DNA of 37,108 bases from Pelosinus fermentans. Lineage in GTDB: Bacteria > Bacillota > Negativicutes > DSM-13327. A model generated the notes under the pieces. That model saw only the letters and a program-made list of their open reading frames with translations, made no database searches and was not told the DNA's origin. The stretch lies in contig DJJR01000009.1 of assembly GCA_002434245.1 (NCBI GenBank), positions 1 through 37,108 of the forward strand. The letters are read 5' to 3'. A program made the translations under genes and the position numbers. Shown piece by piece: positions 7,545 through 17,598 of the stretch; the first letter of the stretch is position 1, and the number at the start of each line of letters is the position of its first letter.

Positions 7545-9890
7545 TCAATTTTTTTTGAATATTTTTTCATTTAGTGAACGAATTTGCGTTATAAACTTGG
7601 CAGCAAGTTCATTATGATATATTTTTACAGTATATACAGCGGTTTTATCATCTACGGTAAATATTATATCATTAAAGGGAGTAGGCAGACCCCAAGTACT
7701 ATAAATAGTCTGTCCATTTTTTAATATACTGATTCGATAGGCACTATCGCGTAAGTACAACGGATATTTCATAGTTACACTATGAATATGATTCGCATCA
7801 ACAGGAATATCCCGCCCTAACATCCGGATGTTATATTCAGCAACACCAAATTGATCGGATTGTCTTGCACCATATACCGCTAATAATTGAGGTGTGTAAT
7901 AATCCAAATAATCTGCCACCAATTCACTAGCAGTTCCAAAGGTTAATAACCCTTTACTGACATAAGATTCTTTTATATAGGCTAAATGATCATCTAAAGC
8001 TTGAAATTGCCCTCCTTCAAGGCTTTGCCAATCTGTCTGTCCCATAATAAACATAGCATGTGTGAAACCGATAATGGCATGCACCCCCGGCTTTACATTG
8101 GAACTGCCCCCAGTAAAATAGTTCATGCCTTGATCTGTTTTTCCATTCATGATGGATGCGCTTTGACTATCATATGCAATGGGTTCTTTTGGTGTGGGGC
8201 GAAACTCCACTACCCCTAACTTTAGAAGATCCTCTGCAGGAGCATTAATATCATCAGCAGCCCCAAAATAAATTTCCCGTCCGTATTCACCTGAGGTGAT
8301 ACCTCCTGCATTTCCATCAGCATCACTCGATCCCCATAGACCAATTTTCTTGTACGCATTCGTGCTCATTGCCTCTTGTGCGCTGCCATTGCCAAAATCA
8401 AAAGAGCCTGCCCGAGCTGTAAGTAACTGCCCTTGGGAAGAATTGGCCGACAATTGATCTATGATTGACTGATACTGATATAAGATGCCGGTCCGGCTGT
8501 TATAGTCGCTAAAATTTCCTTCATTTTCTATAGAATGAGCCCAACCATGTTTTAAATGATTGGCCCAAAATCCGTCAACCGCAGCATTATAGGACAGCAC
8601 ATTGCCAGGCAGATACGGATCATAATCGGAATGCATATGAATTCCATATTCATGACCTTTTCCAGCTTCTTGGATGACGGAGTTTTTTATCGCTGCTACT
8701 ACCTTAGACCACTCACCCAAAGTGGACTGACCTGCGGCCCATTGAGCAGCTTTTACAGCTGGCCAGGCAATATAATGGGTCCACTTTGCCCCATGCCTTT
8801 CGGCAATTTCATTAAGTTTTTCCGCTTTAAAAACCATTTGCCCCAAAAACTCCTGTGAATCCAGCCACCCATTGGCATTCCCCCAGGCTTTGGCGTAACC
8901 AGCCCCATCAATAGGTTCTAAATCTTCGGTCATTACATAAAAGATTTTTCCCGGTCTTGTATCTGCTACCTTTACGCCGATTTTTGACGATAGCAGTACT
9001 TCATTTACACGAAAGCCAATGGACCAAGGCTGATTTAAGTTTACGCTATCAGGTCTTTGGGCTTGGATCTGCCAGCTAACGCGTTGTTTCTCCCCTGGGG
9101 CTAAGCGTGCAATCGTCTTTGTGACTTGATCTACTGCAACTAGACCATAACCATAAGGTTCCTGAAGGCGCACTGCCACATTTTCTAAAAGATCCTGACT
9201 TTGATTCTCCACATCGGCTTCGATCGTGAGCCAATCTCCCTGCTTGACAGTATATTGCAGCGTACCAGGGATCAGTGCTACAGCTTTTGTGATATCCATG
9301 CCCGTCGTAAACTGAGAAATAAGAGCATGCTGCCCCTCACTCACTTCTACGCTGAGACGATAACTCACTGCATCAGATGAAACATTCTGCGGCAAATTAG
9401 CTAACAGTTGGGAGAAATAATGAGTTTCCTCAATCCAGCCTCCTTGATAATTGTTATAATATCGCTTATCCTGCCACTTTTGACGAGCAGTGCCAGAAGG
9501 CAGCTCCCCTGTAAAAATAGATCCCGTTTCTGCGAGAAGATTTCCCTTATTGTCCAAAGCTGCAAAAGTGATCCGCCCTCCCCCTTGCGTAGACAAAAAT
9601 TCTAGTCTTATATCCGCAAAGGCTGCCGCATCGGCTTTAATCTCCACGAAGTATTCAATCTTGCCCTGGTTTCCTGCCGCCAGTTCCAGCATCGTTCCTT
9701 GACCTTGTGCAGCCATCACTCGATAGGAATTTCCTGCTCCCTCTTGCTGTAATTGTTGGGAGAGTCCCCACTTCATGCCTTCCTCTGGTGCAGCCACGCT
9801 AAGACCAGCAATTGGCGCTGGCACCTGACTCGCACATCCTCCAAGCAGGAATGCCAGTACGAGCACAAGGATTGTAAAATTACCTCTCAT
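7545..9890 (-). CDS. Large lipoprotein with possible deacetylase-like domain, function unknown
   Basis: Predicted surface lipoprotein of 781 residues: signal peptide with lipobox LGGC (Cys19). Residues about 40-205 look beta-rich, like a carbohydrate-binding or jelly-roll region (inference). A CARDB-like Ig segment follows at about 206-310 (TIEADVENQSQDLLENVAV ... LAPGEKQRVSW). After TRPGKIFYVMTEDLEP (312-326) comes a region with GHEYGIHMHSDYDP (412-425) and later FRPTP and GVHAIIGFTHAMF. The acidic strand end plus clustered histidines recall the (beta/alpha) polysaccharide deacetylase/GH57-38 metal site, but the classical TFDDG and HxxxH motifs are not seen. The start ATG has AGGAT close upstream. 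It lies between the sppA-yip1 pair and spo0F with no operon partner. I do not assign an enzyme activity. Confidence 0.75.
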   Translation of the reverse strand: MRGNFTILVLVLAFLLGGCASQVPAPIAGLSVAAPEEGMKWGLSQQLQQEGAGNSYRVMAAQGQGTMLELAAGNQGKIEYFVEIKADAAAFADIRLEFLSTQGGGRITFAALDNKGNLLAETGSIFTGELPSGTARQKWQDKRYYNNYQGGWIEETHYFSQLLANLPQNVSSDAVSYRLSVEVSEGQHALISQFTTGMDITKAVALIPGTLQYTVKQGDWLTIEADVENQSQDLLENVAVRLQEPYGYGLVAVDQVTKTIARLAPGEKQRVSWQIQAQRPDSVNLNQPWSIGFRVNEVLLSSKIGVKVADTRPGKIFYVMTEDLEPIDGAGYAKAWGNANGWLDSQEFLGQMVFKAEKLNEIAERHGAKWTHYIAWPAVKAAQWAAGQSTLGEWSKVVAAIKNSVIQEAGKGHEYGIHMHSDYDPYLPGNVLSYNAAVDGFWANHLKHGWAHSIENEGNFSDYNSRTGILYQYQSIIDQLSANSSQGQLLTARAGSFDFGNGSAQEAMSTNAYKKIGLWGSSDADGNAGGITSGEYGREIYFGAADDINAPAEDLLKLGVVEFRPTPKEPIAYDSQSASIMNGKTDQGMNYFTGGSSNVKPGVHAIIGFTHAMFIMGQTDWQSLEGGQFQALDDHLAYIKESYVSKGLLTFGTASELVADYLDYYTPQLLAVYGARQSDQFGVAEYNIRMLGRDIPVDANHIHSVTMKYPLYLRDSAYRISILKNGQTIYSTWGLPTPFNDIIFTVDDKTAVYTVKIYHNELAAKFITQIRSLNEKIFKKN

Positions 9891-9940
9891 TTCATCCTAC
9901 CCTTTTCTATCCATATATTGAAATCAATATGTTACATGGC

Positions 9941-9985
9941 AATTGTCAGGAATGAAATCCTTGGATTTCATTCCTGACAGATTGA
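9941..9985. repeat. Long near-perfect hairpin between yip1 and the lipoprotein gene
   Basis: TGTCAGGAATGAAATCC (9945-9961) and its exact complement (9964-9980) form a 17-bp stem with a 2-nt loop. CAAT/ATTG add four more pairs beyond a one-base bulge. It lies about 40 nt after the yip1 stop and about 50 nt before the lipoprotein ATG. It lacks a T tract on either strand, so it is not a standard terminator; it may be a protein-binding palindrome, an RNA-stability element or a factor-assisted terminator. Confidence 0.75.
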
Positions 9986-10023
9986 CGATCATACTAAACT
10001 GTTACTGCTCCCACATCTATCGG

Positions 10024-10605
10024 TTACAACCACATGGGCATCTGTGTCACAGCACTGCCGATAAAGGTAAAAGCAATTGCACATACCACCAAAATGACTA
10101 AAATCGGAGTGATCATAACCAACATTGCCTTAGCTGTGGAAAATTCATATACTTCTTTAATCGCTGTTATCGTCAAGAAAAACGACCAACTAAAAATTGT
10201 CAAGGCAGCAATCGCCATCATAATGCTTTTCAAACTGACTGGCAATAATGCAGCAATTACCCACAAGGGAACGATAAATACTTGCGGAAATTGGGCAAAT
10301 CCCAGTGTCGTAAATAACCCTACTCCTGTACCTCTGCCGCCAAGAAATTCAGCAATCAAATGCCATACAGCAGCTCCCATAAACCACATGAGCATACTAC
10401 TGACAATTTTAAACCCGATGACAAAGGGAACCATGGCAGACATGCCAACATCCTGCATGCCAAAATACAAAGCCCATAAGGGTATTACCAGGCTCAGAAA
10501 AAAGACAATTACAGCCTGTGATATTTTTTTCTGCTCAGCAATCATCTTCATTGCTATTTTAGGTTGGAATAGCACATCATACAAAGCGTCGAAGACATTC
10601 CCCAT
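10024..10605 (-). CDS. Yip1-family integral membrane protein
   Basis: The 193-residue protein has about five hydrophobic membrane helices after a short cytoplasmic N-terminus (NVFDALYDVLFQPKIAMKMIAE), which is typical of bacterial Yip1/DUF1282-like proteins where a FxxP motif precedes the first helix. A polar GGRGTG loop lies between helices two and three (about 89-94). The biochemical role of the bacterial family is not known. The ATG comes directly after the sppA stop codon (TAA-ATG) and AGGTGA in the end of sppA serves as ribosome binding site, so the two are translationally coupled. The pairing suggests a shared envelope-related role with the peptidase, which is inference. Confidence 0.82.
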   Translation of the reverse strand: MGNVFDALYDVLFQPKIAMKMIAEQKKISQAVIVFFLSLVIPLWALYFGMQDVGMSAMVPFVIGFKIVSSMLMWFMGAAVWHLIAEFLGGRGTGVGLFTTLGFAQFPQVFIVPLWVIAALLPVSLKSIMMAIAALTIFSWSFFLTITAIKEVYEFSTAKAMLVMITPILVILVVCAIAFTFIGSAVTQMPMWL

Positions 10606-11556
10606 TTATTTCACCTGCCATTTTTCTGGCGCAGCTTCCAAAGGAACACCTAGATTCAATTGATTTGCTGCCTTTTGAAATAAAAATTGTTCTAGCAGCG
10701 TACTAATTTTCTCACTAGGACCAAACACCATGTTCCAAGGAGATGTCTTGCCAAATTCTTTTATGGTTGGTTTCCCTTCAATACCTGCCAATTGACCGGC
10801 ACCATCAATCGCATCATACATATTGCCTAATTCATCTACCAGCCCAAGCTGCTTGGCCTGATTACCTGTATAAATACGTCCGTCAGCCAGTTTTTTCACC
10901 TGTTCTTTGTCCATCTTGCGTCCTTGCGCTACTACGTCTACAAATTGATTATAGATATCATCCACCATAACTTGAATAATCTCTCGTTCTGCATCCGTCA
11001 TCTGCCGTTCAGGAGACAATATATCCTTGTGGGGTCCGCTTTTAATTTTCTCTTGATAGATACCGACTTTTTTGTATAACTCTTCCCAGTTGGCGTAAGG
11101 CATATACACACCAATACTGCCTGTCATCGTAGTCGGATTCGCATAAATTTTATCTGTACATGCTGCCAGCCAATATCCGCCAGAAGCAGCAACATCCCCC
11201 ATGGACGTTACTACGATCTTGCCTTGGGCTCGCAGCTTCTTCAATTCTTCTCCCACTTCCTGAGAAGCTGCCGCGCTGCCTCCCGGACTATTTACCCGCA
11301 AAACCACAGCCTTTACCGATGCATCATCTCTAGCCTGGTGTATTTGTTTAATAATCTGATCGGTGCCGCCCTGCTCCATGAGCACACTGCTTTGGCCTCG
11401 CCCGCCGATAATTACACCATCCACGTAGATGATACCAATCTTATCGGACTGGCTGACTTTTCCCTTATTCTTAGCACCCAATCCATGAAAAGCCAACCCA
11501 ATTAATGAAAGAAGGATCACAATTCCAATCACAATGATCACTGATTTTTTATACAT
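10606..11556 (-). CDS. sppA: Signal peptide peptidase SppA (peptidase S49)
   Basis: Membrane serine protease that degrades cleaved signal peptides and in some bacteria is linked to envelope stress. It is the short, single-domain form (316 residues): N-terminal membrane segment (5-25), then the ClpP-like S49 fold. Nucleophile Ser125 lies in DVAASGGYW. The general base is Lys177 in KSGPHKD, 52 residues later, the same distance as in Bacillus SppA. VLRVNSPGG (85-93) and TGSIGVY (145-151) are family motifs. The start chosen is the ATG at 11556, 7 nt after AAGGAGG, rather than a TTG two codons upstream. It is the first gene of a two-gene unit with yip1, and a type B hairpin repeat lies upstream. 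Confidence 0.94.
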   Translation of the reverse strand: MYKKSVIIVIGIVILLSLIGLAFHGLGAKNKGKVSQSDKIGIIYVDGVIIGGRGQSSVLMEQGGTDQIIKQIHQARDDASVKAVVLRVNSPGGSAAASQEVGEELKKLRAQGKIVVTSMGDVAASGGYWLAACTDKIYANPTTMTGSIGVYMPYANWEELYKKVGIYQEKIKSGPHKDILSPERQMTDAEREIIQVMVDDIYNQFVDVVAQGRKMDKEQVKKLADGRIYTGNQAKQLGLVDELGNMYDAIDGAGQLAGIEGKPTIKEFGKTSPWNMVFGPSEKISTLLEQFLFQKAANQLNLGVPLEAAPEKWQVK

Positions 11557-11638
11557 AGACAAACCTCCTTATTTTGCAAAACCATCGACAAAGTTACCTA
11601 TGCGAAAAACGCTTCACGTCTTAAAAAATAAAACATTT

Positions 11639-11728
11639 TGAACCGCGAAGATACGAAGACTATGAAGGTTAAAATATCTATAAAATTCCTTCGCGTTCTT
11701 TGCATTTCTTCGCGCCCTTCGCGGTTCA
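11639..11728. repeat. Type B dispersed hairpin repeat (CGCGAAG family), copy 1
   Basis: About 90 bp with arms TGAACCGCGAAGATACGAAG and CTTCGCGCCCTTCGCGGTTCA. The outer 12 bp match perfectly and the inner arm is imperfect. It is preceded by AAAACATTTT, which also precedes the other two type B sites (18729 and 23791). It lies between the sppA upstream region and the pyrG terminator. Confidence 0.75.
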
Positions 11729-11763
11729 TTACTTTTTATCAGCAAAAGTTATCCTTTGCTTAC

Positions 11764-11805
11764 AAAAAAGCAACTGCCGGAAATAAGTCCAACAGTTGCT
11801 TTTTT
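11764..11805 (-). terminator. Intrinsic terminator of pyrG
   Basis: A 13-bp stem (AAAAAAGCAACTG with CAGTTGCTTTTTT) begins 4 nt after the pyrG stop codon. The stem's own A/T arm supplies the run of six Ts on the minus strand. Strong, and potentially bidirectional. Confidence 0.85.
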
Positions 11806-11808
11806 ATA

Positions 11809-13452
<1,644 letters not shown>

Positions 13453-13491
13453 TCATTTAGTACGCTAAATTAGTTCAAGTACGCCAATCAT

Positions 13492-13519
13492 TTTATACTT
13501 TACTAAAGGGCAGTGTCAA
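13492..13519 (-). promoter_or_regulatory. Sigma-A promoter of pyrG
   Basis: On the minus strand a consensus TTGACA (13519-13514) is followed by 16 nt and TATAAA (13497-13492). It begins just past the rpoE stop codon and gives a leader of about 70 nt. The direct repeat GCGTACT occurs twice in the leader; no terminator hairpin is present. Confidence 0.7.
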
Positions 13520-13523
13520 GTAC

Positions 13524-13892
13524 TTATTCTCGTTCACCAGGCTCTGCCGCGGACGCAACATACTCTTGTTGAATTTCCTCAAAAAGTTTTTCACGGCGGG
13601 AAGAAAAAGAACTTGGTGCACTATCAGTATCTTCACTGGCAGAATGAGCACTCAGCTGTTGAGGTGACCATTCTACAAGACCCCACATGCCTTTCCCCAT
13701 ATGGACAAATCGGCTATCCATATTGATTTGCGTATGCACCTCCGACATGGCATGAGCTAAAGAATGAATTCTGCGACCTTTCAGTTCTAAAACCTCCGTA
13801 ATTAACTCTCTAAAATACATGGAGTGTCCCGTTTTTTGCAAAATTTTATAAGCTAGTTCTACTTCTGAAACCTGTTTCATCATATCTGTCAT
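13524..13892 (-). CDS. rpoE: RNA polymerase delta subunit RpoE (short form)
   Basis: Delta helps core RNA polymerase recycle and raises promoter selectivity in Firmicutes. Residues about 5-75 form the HARE-HTH domain (VELAYKILQKTGHSMYFREL then GMWGLVEW). The Bacillus protein is about 173 residues with a long, strongly acidic disordered tail. This one is 122 residues and its tail (about 76-122) is only mildly acidic and contains Lys/Arg, so the nucleic-acid-displacing role of the tail may be reduced. GGAAGGA lies about 10 nt before the ATG. It is flanked by argS and pyrG as in Bacillus, which supports the call against a generic HARE-HTH protein. Confidence 0.85.
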   Translation of the reverse strand: MTDMMKQVSEVELAYKILQKTGHSMYFRELITEVLELKGRRIHSLAHAMSEVHTQINMDSRFVHMGKGMWGLVEWSPQQLSAHSASEDTDSAPSSFSSRREKLFEEIQQEYVASAAEPGERE

Positions 13893-14034
13893 ATTATTTT
13901 ATTCCTTCCGCACGCAGCGTTTAATTTCTTTTACTTTTTACACACTAACTTGAGCTTGAAATCATTTTTGCTGGTAATGATTCACCATATTTAGGAAAAT
14001 CCCTTTTTTTAGTAAGAATTTTTCCAAAAAATCC

Positions 14035-15699
14035 TTACATTTTTTCTGGTACACTAATCCCCAAAATACCTAATGCATGCCTAATAGTTGTTTGCACAGC
14101 TTTTGCCAGCGCCATACGCGCCAATTGCAAATCCTGTTCAACCCCTTTAATGCGGCATTGGTTATAAAAGGTGTGAAACTGGCCTGCCAAATCATGAGCA
14201 TAACGGGCAATACGGTGAGGCGCCCTTTCTTTTGCAGCATCTGCGATTTCTTCTTGATATTCACCCAACTTCTTAATTAAATCCACCTCACACTCGCTGA
14301 TAAGCAGACTTAAATTCGCAGCATCAACACCCTCGAGTATAATCCCATCTTCTGCAGCTTGACGAAAAATACTGGCAATGCGCGCATAAGCATATTGTAT
14401 ATAATACACGGGATTCTCATTGGATTTTGACTTTGCTAAATCAAGATCAAAATCTAATTGACTATCAAGAGACCGCATAATGAAGAAAAATCTTGCAGCA
14501 TCTGTACCAACTTCTTCAATCAACTCCGACAACGTTACACTTTGACCTGTACGTTTTGACATTTTTACCAATTGGCCGCTTCTATATAAGCTTACCATTT
14601 GTACAATCAAGACTTCCAGTTGTTCGGGAGAATATCCTAAGGAACCAATGGCTGCTTTCACACGGCAGATATAACCATGATGATCAGCACCCCATATATT
14701 AATTAATTGATCAAATCCTCTTTCCAGCTTGTTTCTATGATAGGCAATATCAGCAGCTAAATAAGTAGGAATTCCATTGTCACGAATTACTACCCGGTCC
14801 TTATCATCTCCATAGGCTGTGGATTTTAACCAAAGAGCTCCTTCTTGTTCATAGATAGAACCATTGTCTTTAAGCACTTGACAGGTCTCTTGCAATGCAC
14901 CGTCTTGATGCAATGTACACTCGCTAAACCAAACATCAAATTGGACATTAAATGCAGCGAGATCTGCTTTTAACGCAGCCAGTTTTTCCTGCAGGGCGAT
15001 TTCTTTAAAGACTGCTAACCGCTCTGAAACAGGCATGGAAAGGTAACTTTCTCCCGCTTTATCAAGAATACGCTGAGCCGTATCAATAATATCCTGCCCA
15101 TGATAGCCATCTCCAGGAAACTCCACCTTTTGACCGAGAAGTTCGAGGTAGCGGGCATGAACAGATGCTGCCAGGTTATCAATTTGATTACCCGCATCAT
15201 TGATATAATATTCACTAGCCACGTCATAGCCTGCTGCTTTTAATAAATTTACCAAAGCACTACCTACGGCAGCACCGCGGCCATGACCTACGTGAAGAGG
15301 TCCAGTAGGGTTGGCGCTAACATATTCTACCTGTACACGCTCTTTTTGACCCGCTTCACTATTACCATAATTTTCACCTTGGGATAATATATCGTTTAAC
15401 ATGGTATATAACCAGTCAGTTTTCAAATAAAAATTAATAAATCCCGGTCCTGCAATCACAGCTTTTTCCAGCCATGTTTCCTTCATCCGAGCAACAATCG
15501 CTTCGGCAATTACTCTAGGATTTGTTTTTGCAGCTCTGGCAGCCTGCATCGAAAAATTAGTAGCAAAATCTCCAAACTCTTTTTTAGGCGGTACTTCCAA
15601 GATCACTTGCGGCAACTCATGACTGGCAAATGCACCATCAGCAATGGCTGCTTGAGCTGCTTGATAAATTGCTTTATGTAATAACTCTTTAATGTCCAC
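14035..15699 (-). CDS. argS: Arginyl-tRNA synthetase ArgS
   Basis: Class I aminoacyl-tRNA synthetase that charges tRNA-Arg in the cytoplasm. It is 554 residues: N-terminal Add-1 domain (1-90), catalytic core with HIGH-type motif HVGH (136-139) and KMSKR (379-383), and the C-terminal DALR anticodon-binding domain ending in the usual ...LGILGISVPEKM. The start is a GTG at 15699 with AGGAGG 9 nt upstream; this ribosome site lies inside the end of the DUF1934 gene. The two genes overlap by 11 bp, so they are co-transcribed and probably coupled. A stem of about 12 bp spans the stop codon, but its tail lacks a T run on the minus strand, so I did not call it a terminator. Confidence 0.97.
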   Translation of the reverse strand: MDIKELLHKAIYQAAQAAIADGAFASHELPQVILEVPPKKEFGDFATNFSMQAARAAKTNPRVIAEAIVARMKETWLEKAVIAGPGFINFYLKTDWLYTMLNDILSQGENYGNSEAGQKERVQVEYVSANPTGPLHVGHGRGAAVGSALVNLLKAAGYDVASEYYINDAGNQIDNLAASVHARYLELLGQKVEFPGDGYHGQDIIDTAQRILDKAGESYLSMPVSERLAVFKEIALQEKLAALKADLAAFNVQFDVWFSECTLHQDGALQETCQVLKDNGSIYEQEGALWLKSTAYGDDKDRVVIRDNGIPTYLAADIAYHRNKLERGFDQLINIWGADHHGYICRVKAAIGSLGYSPEQLEVLIVQMVSLYRSGQLVKMSKRTGQSVTLSELIEEVGTDAARFFFIMRSLDSQLDFDLDLAKSKSNENPVYYIQYAYARIASIFRQAAEDGIILEGVDAANLSLLISECEVDLIKKLGEYQEEIADAAKERAPHRIARYAHDLAGQFHTFYNQCRIKGVEQDLQLARMALAKAVQTTIRHALGILGISVPEKM

Positions 15700-16123
15700 T
15701 TATGCTTTCCTCCTGTATGCTGATCGACAAGGTATTGGCACTTTGCCATTGTCCGTTTATTTCTAATTCATACTCAATCGCGACGGTTCCAGTTGTACTG
15801 GCTAAAGCCATCTTTAGGCTGTTTGTCAGGATGCTCATTTGCATAGTACCATAAGGTGTATGGTACATGCTATAGCTTTTTTCTCCCAGAAGAAATTCTT
15901 GTTTATGATCTATGCTGCCCGATCGTACCAATACCACATGTTTATCGTACACTTTCAACATCGTAGTAACGTCTTCGAGACCAGAAACCTCACGATCCTT
16001 ATATACAATATATCGAATGCTATTTCTTTCATAATAACGACCTTTTGTAGTACATTCAATACGAGCTTCTTCACCTTTTTCATCTTTTTGAGTACCAATG
16101 ATTGTAATAACAATATCTATCAT
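15689..16123 (-). CDS. DUF1934 (YwiB-like) beta-barrel protein
   Basis: Conserved small protein of unknown function (144 residues, normal family length). The pattern of alternating hydrophobic residues (IDIVITIIGTQ ... ARIECTTKGRYYERNSIRYIVYKD ... KVYDKHVVLVRSG ... VAIEYELEINGQ) fits the calycin-like eight-stranded barrel reported for the DUF1934 family. It is cytoplasmic, with no signal peptide. GAGGAG lies 5 nt before the ATG. Its position directly before argS, overlapping it by 11 bp, matches ywiB-argS in Bacillus. That conserved pairing suggests a link to translation or arginine, but no activity is known. It is the first gene after a good sigma-A promoter. Confidence 0.85.
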   Translation of the reverse strand: MIDIVITIIGTQKDEKGEEARIECTTKGRYYERNSIRYIVYKDREVSGLEDVTTMLKVYDKHVVLVRSGSIDHKQEFLLGEKSYSMYHTPYGTMQMSILTNSLKMALASTTGTVAIEYELEINGQWQSANTLSISIQEESISGH

Positions 16124-16150
16124 ATTATCTCCTCTGTCAGCCTGAAATAT

Positions 16151-16178
16151 ATTATAGCGTACTCAAAAAATATTGCAA
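16151..16178 (-). promoter_or_regulatory. Sigma-A promoter of the DUF1934-argS operon
   Basis: On the minus strand TTGCAA (16178-16173), 16 nt, then TATAAT (16156-16151), about 28 nt before the DUF1934 ATG. The leader is too short for a T-box, although argS genes in Firmicutes are sometimes T-box controlled. Confidence 0.65.
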
Positions 16179-16200
16179 CAAAAGGAAGAAAAATTTGCAT

Positions 16201-16249
16201 AAAAAAACATAACGCCTCATGCCTGTGCATAGCAGACAAGCGGCGCGTT
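16201..16249 (-). terminator. Terminator of the diacid chemoreceptor gene
   Basis: CGCC/GGCG outside and TGTCTG/CAGGCA inside (with one G-U pair) around a 7-nt loop, followed on the minus strand by TTATGTTTTTTT. It lies about 90 nt after the chemoreceptor stop, just upstream of the argS operon promoter. Confidence 0.65.
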
Positions 16250-16333
16250 TAACGGATCATTCCTTATATAATATATGAAAAATTCCCAAAAATATATATT
16301 TATTTCCTTTTATTTTTGATCTTAATTTTCAGC

Positions 16334-17206
16334 TTATTGATTTTTATTGTTGAATGCCGCTACTAAATCAGCTGATGAGGTCTGAACATCTTGAATCACT
16401 TTAATAATATCTTGCATTGTCCCAGCTTGTTTATTGGAGATTAGCGCAGACTGATTGATGCCATCGATTACTTTTTGTATCGATTCTTGTATTTCCTGCA
16501 ATATCTTGTTAATATTTTCCGTAGCATCTGCACTATTTTGCGCTAAATTCTGCATTTCTTGTGCAACTACCGCAAAACCTCTGCCATAATTTCCAGCTCT
16601 GGCTGCTTCAATGGAAGCGTTCAGACTCAACAGCTTGGTTTGAGTAGCAATTTTACGACTCATGTCAAGAATTTTCCCCGTATCTTTTACTCGTCTAACC
16701 GAATCATGAGATACATTCACAACACTTTCCGTATTTGCAGCTAATTCTTGGGAAGAGGCAGAAATACCCTCTATGGCAGCAACTGCCTGACTCACATTTT
16801 GTGAAACTGCATGAGCTACTTGCTGAACGATCTCGATTTGCTTTGCCTGTTTTAATCGTGTACTTAACAAAGCCACTACGACCTTAGCAATGGGACGAAC
16901 ATAATCTAATTGACCTGCAATAGCAAAAGTACCCACTCTTTGTCCATCTACCTCAATGGGATAATTCTGTCCTTCTTTCAGGGTTGGATTTTTTGCCACA
17001 TCAGCTGGTGTTACTACATATTCATCCAAGTGACCACTAAGAATGTTTTGTGAACCAAGATGCTTTGTATTAAGACGCTTACCGCCATCTGAATCTCCTA
17101 CAATCATAGCGTCTTGGTTACAGACAATAATATGATAACCAGTATTTTGATAAATAAACCGTGCCAATGAGCCTGCCATTTCTGTAGTAATTGCATACTC
17201 TGCCAT
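16334..17206 (-). CDS. Soluble chemoreceptor-like protein with sugar-diacid recognition domain
   Basis: Predicted cytoplasmic sensor coupled to the chemotaxis kinase. Residues about 1-120 resemble the putative sugar-diacid recognition domain known from CdaR-type regulators ([20 protein letters not shown], then [21 protein letters not shown]). Residues about 125-290 form the methyl-accepting coiled coil, including the conserved tip ([20 protein letters not shown]). There is no membrane segment. The coiled coil is shorter than in full transmembrane receptors. The ATG at 17206 ([10 protein letters not shown]) is chosen because AGGGAG lies 9 nt upstream; two upstream in-frame ATGs lack spacing. 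It is monocistronic with its own terminator. The ligand could be glycerate, glucarate or a similar acid, by analogy only. Confidence 0.85.
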   Translation of the reverse strand: MAEYAITTEMAGSLARFIYQNTGYHIIVCNQDAMIVGDSDGGKRLNTKHLGSQNILSGHLDEYVVTPADVAKNPTLKEGQNYPIEVDGQRVGTFAIAGQLDYVRPIAKVVVALLSTRLKQAKQIEIVQQVAHAVSQNVSQAVAAIEGISASSQELAANTESVVNVSHDSVRRVKDTGKILDMSRKIATQTKLLSLNASIEAARAGNYGRGFAVVAQEMQNLAQNSADATENINKILQEIQESIQKVIDGINQSALISNKQAGTMQDIIKVIQDVQTSSADLVAAFNNKNQ

Positions 17207-17239
17207 ATTCGCCATCTCCCTTTTGCTGTCGGACTCCAT

Positions 17240-17411
17240 TTTCGCTGGACCTTTTTAGTATAATCCGCTACTGCTATATAAGTTCAATGGCAATACAGTA
17301 AATCCTGCTAGAATATCAACAATAAAACCAACACTTTTATTCTATAATGCAGCCCCTCAATAAGGATCTAAAAAAATCAGATACAATTATGGAGAAGAAC
17401 GCTAGACATAT
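17240..17411. other. Gene-free stretch upstream of the diacid chemoreceptor
   Basis: No gene is seen. A weak minus-strand promoter is possible: TATACT at 17262-17257 with GTTCAA (TTGAAC on the minus strand) at 17282-17287, but the 19-nt spacing is too long to be convincing. The stretch continues into a type A repeat and the SpoIID terminator. Confidence 0.4.
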
Positions 17412-17457
17412 AGGGCGCAGAGGAATGGCTGCTCTCTCTCTGCGCCTCTGTGGTTCG
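17412..17457. repeat. Type A dispersed hairpin repeat, copy 2
   Basis: GGGCGCAGAG pairs with CTCTGCGCC. The right-hand arm, CTCTGCGCCTCTGTGGTTCGG region, is the complement of the left arm of the copy at 2543 (GGAACTACAGAGGCGCAGAG) with few differences. The outer left arm is largely missing, so this copy is degenerate. Confidence 0.6.
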
Positions 17458-17478
17458 GTAATGTTGTTTTAAAACCGT

Positions 17479-17521
17479 AGCGCCGCATTCTCGTCTTTGT
17501 AAAAGAGAAACCGCGGCGCCT
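17479..17521 (-). terminator. Terminator of the SpoIID/LytB gene
   Basis: A GC-rich stem (AGGCGCCGC ... GCGGCGCT plus GTTTCTC/GAGAA pairing) with a 12-nt loop, followed on the minus strand by ACGGTTTTAAAA. It lies about 80 nt after the stop codon. Confidence 0.65.
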
Positions 17522-17598
17522 ATATGGATGAGGCGTCAAATGACTGCCTCTCCACTACTAGTATATGCAAAACCGTGCAAAAAGATTACTCTGCGTCC

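Noticed and set aside
10034..10663. Long plus-strand frame opposite yip1 and the end of sppA
   Set aside because: It mirrors a coding membrane protein in antisense, has no ribosome site and no family resemblance.
14012..14038. Terminator spanning the argS stop codon
   Set aside because: A 12-bp A/U-rich stem exists but is followed by A and G bases on the minus strand, not T, so it was not called.
16124..16200. T-box riboswitch for argS
   Set aside because: The leader before DUF1934-argS is only about 20-30 nt and has no specifier stem, T-box sequence or antiterminator.
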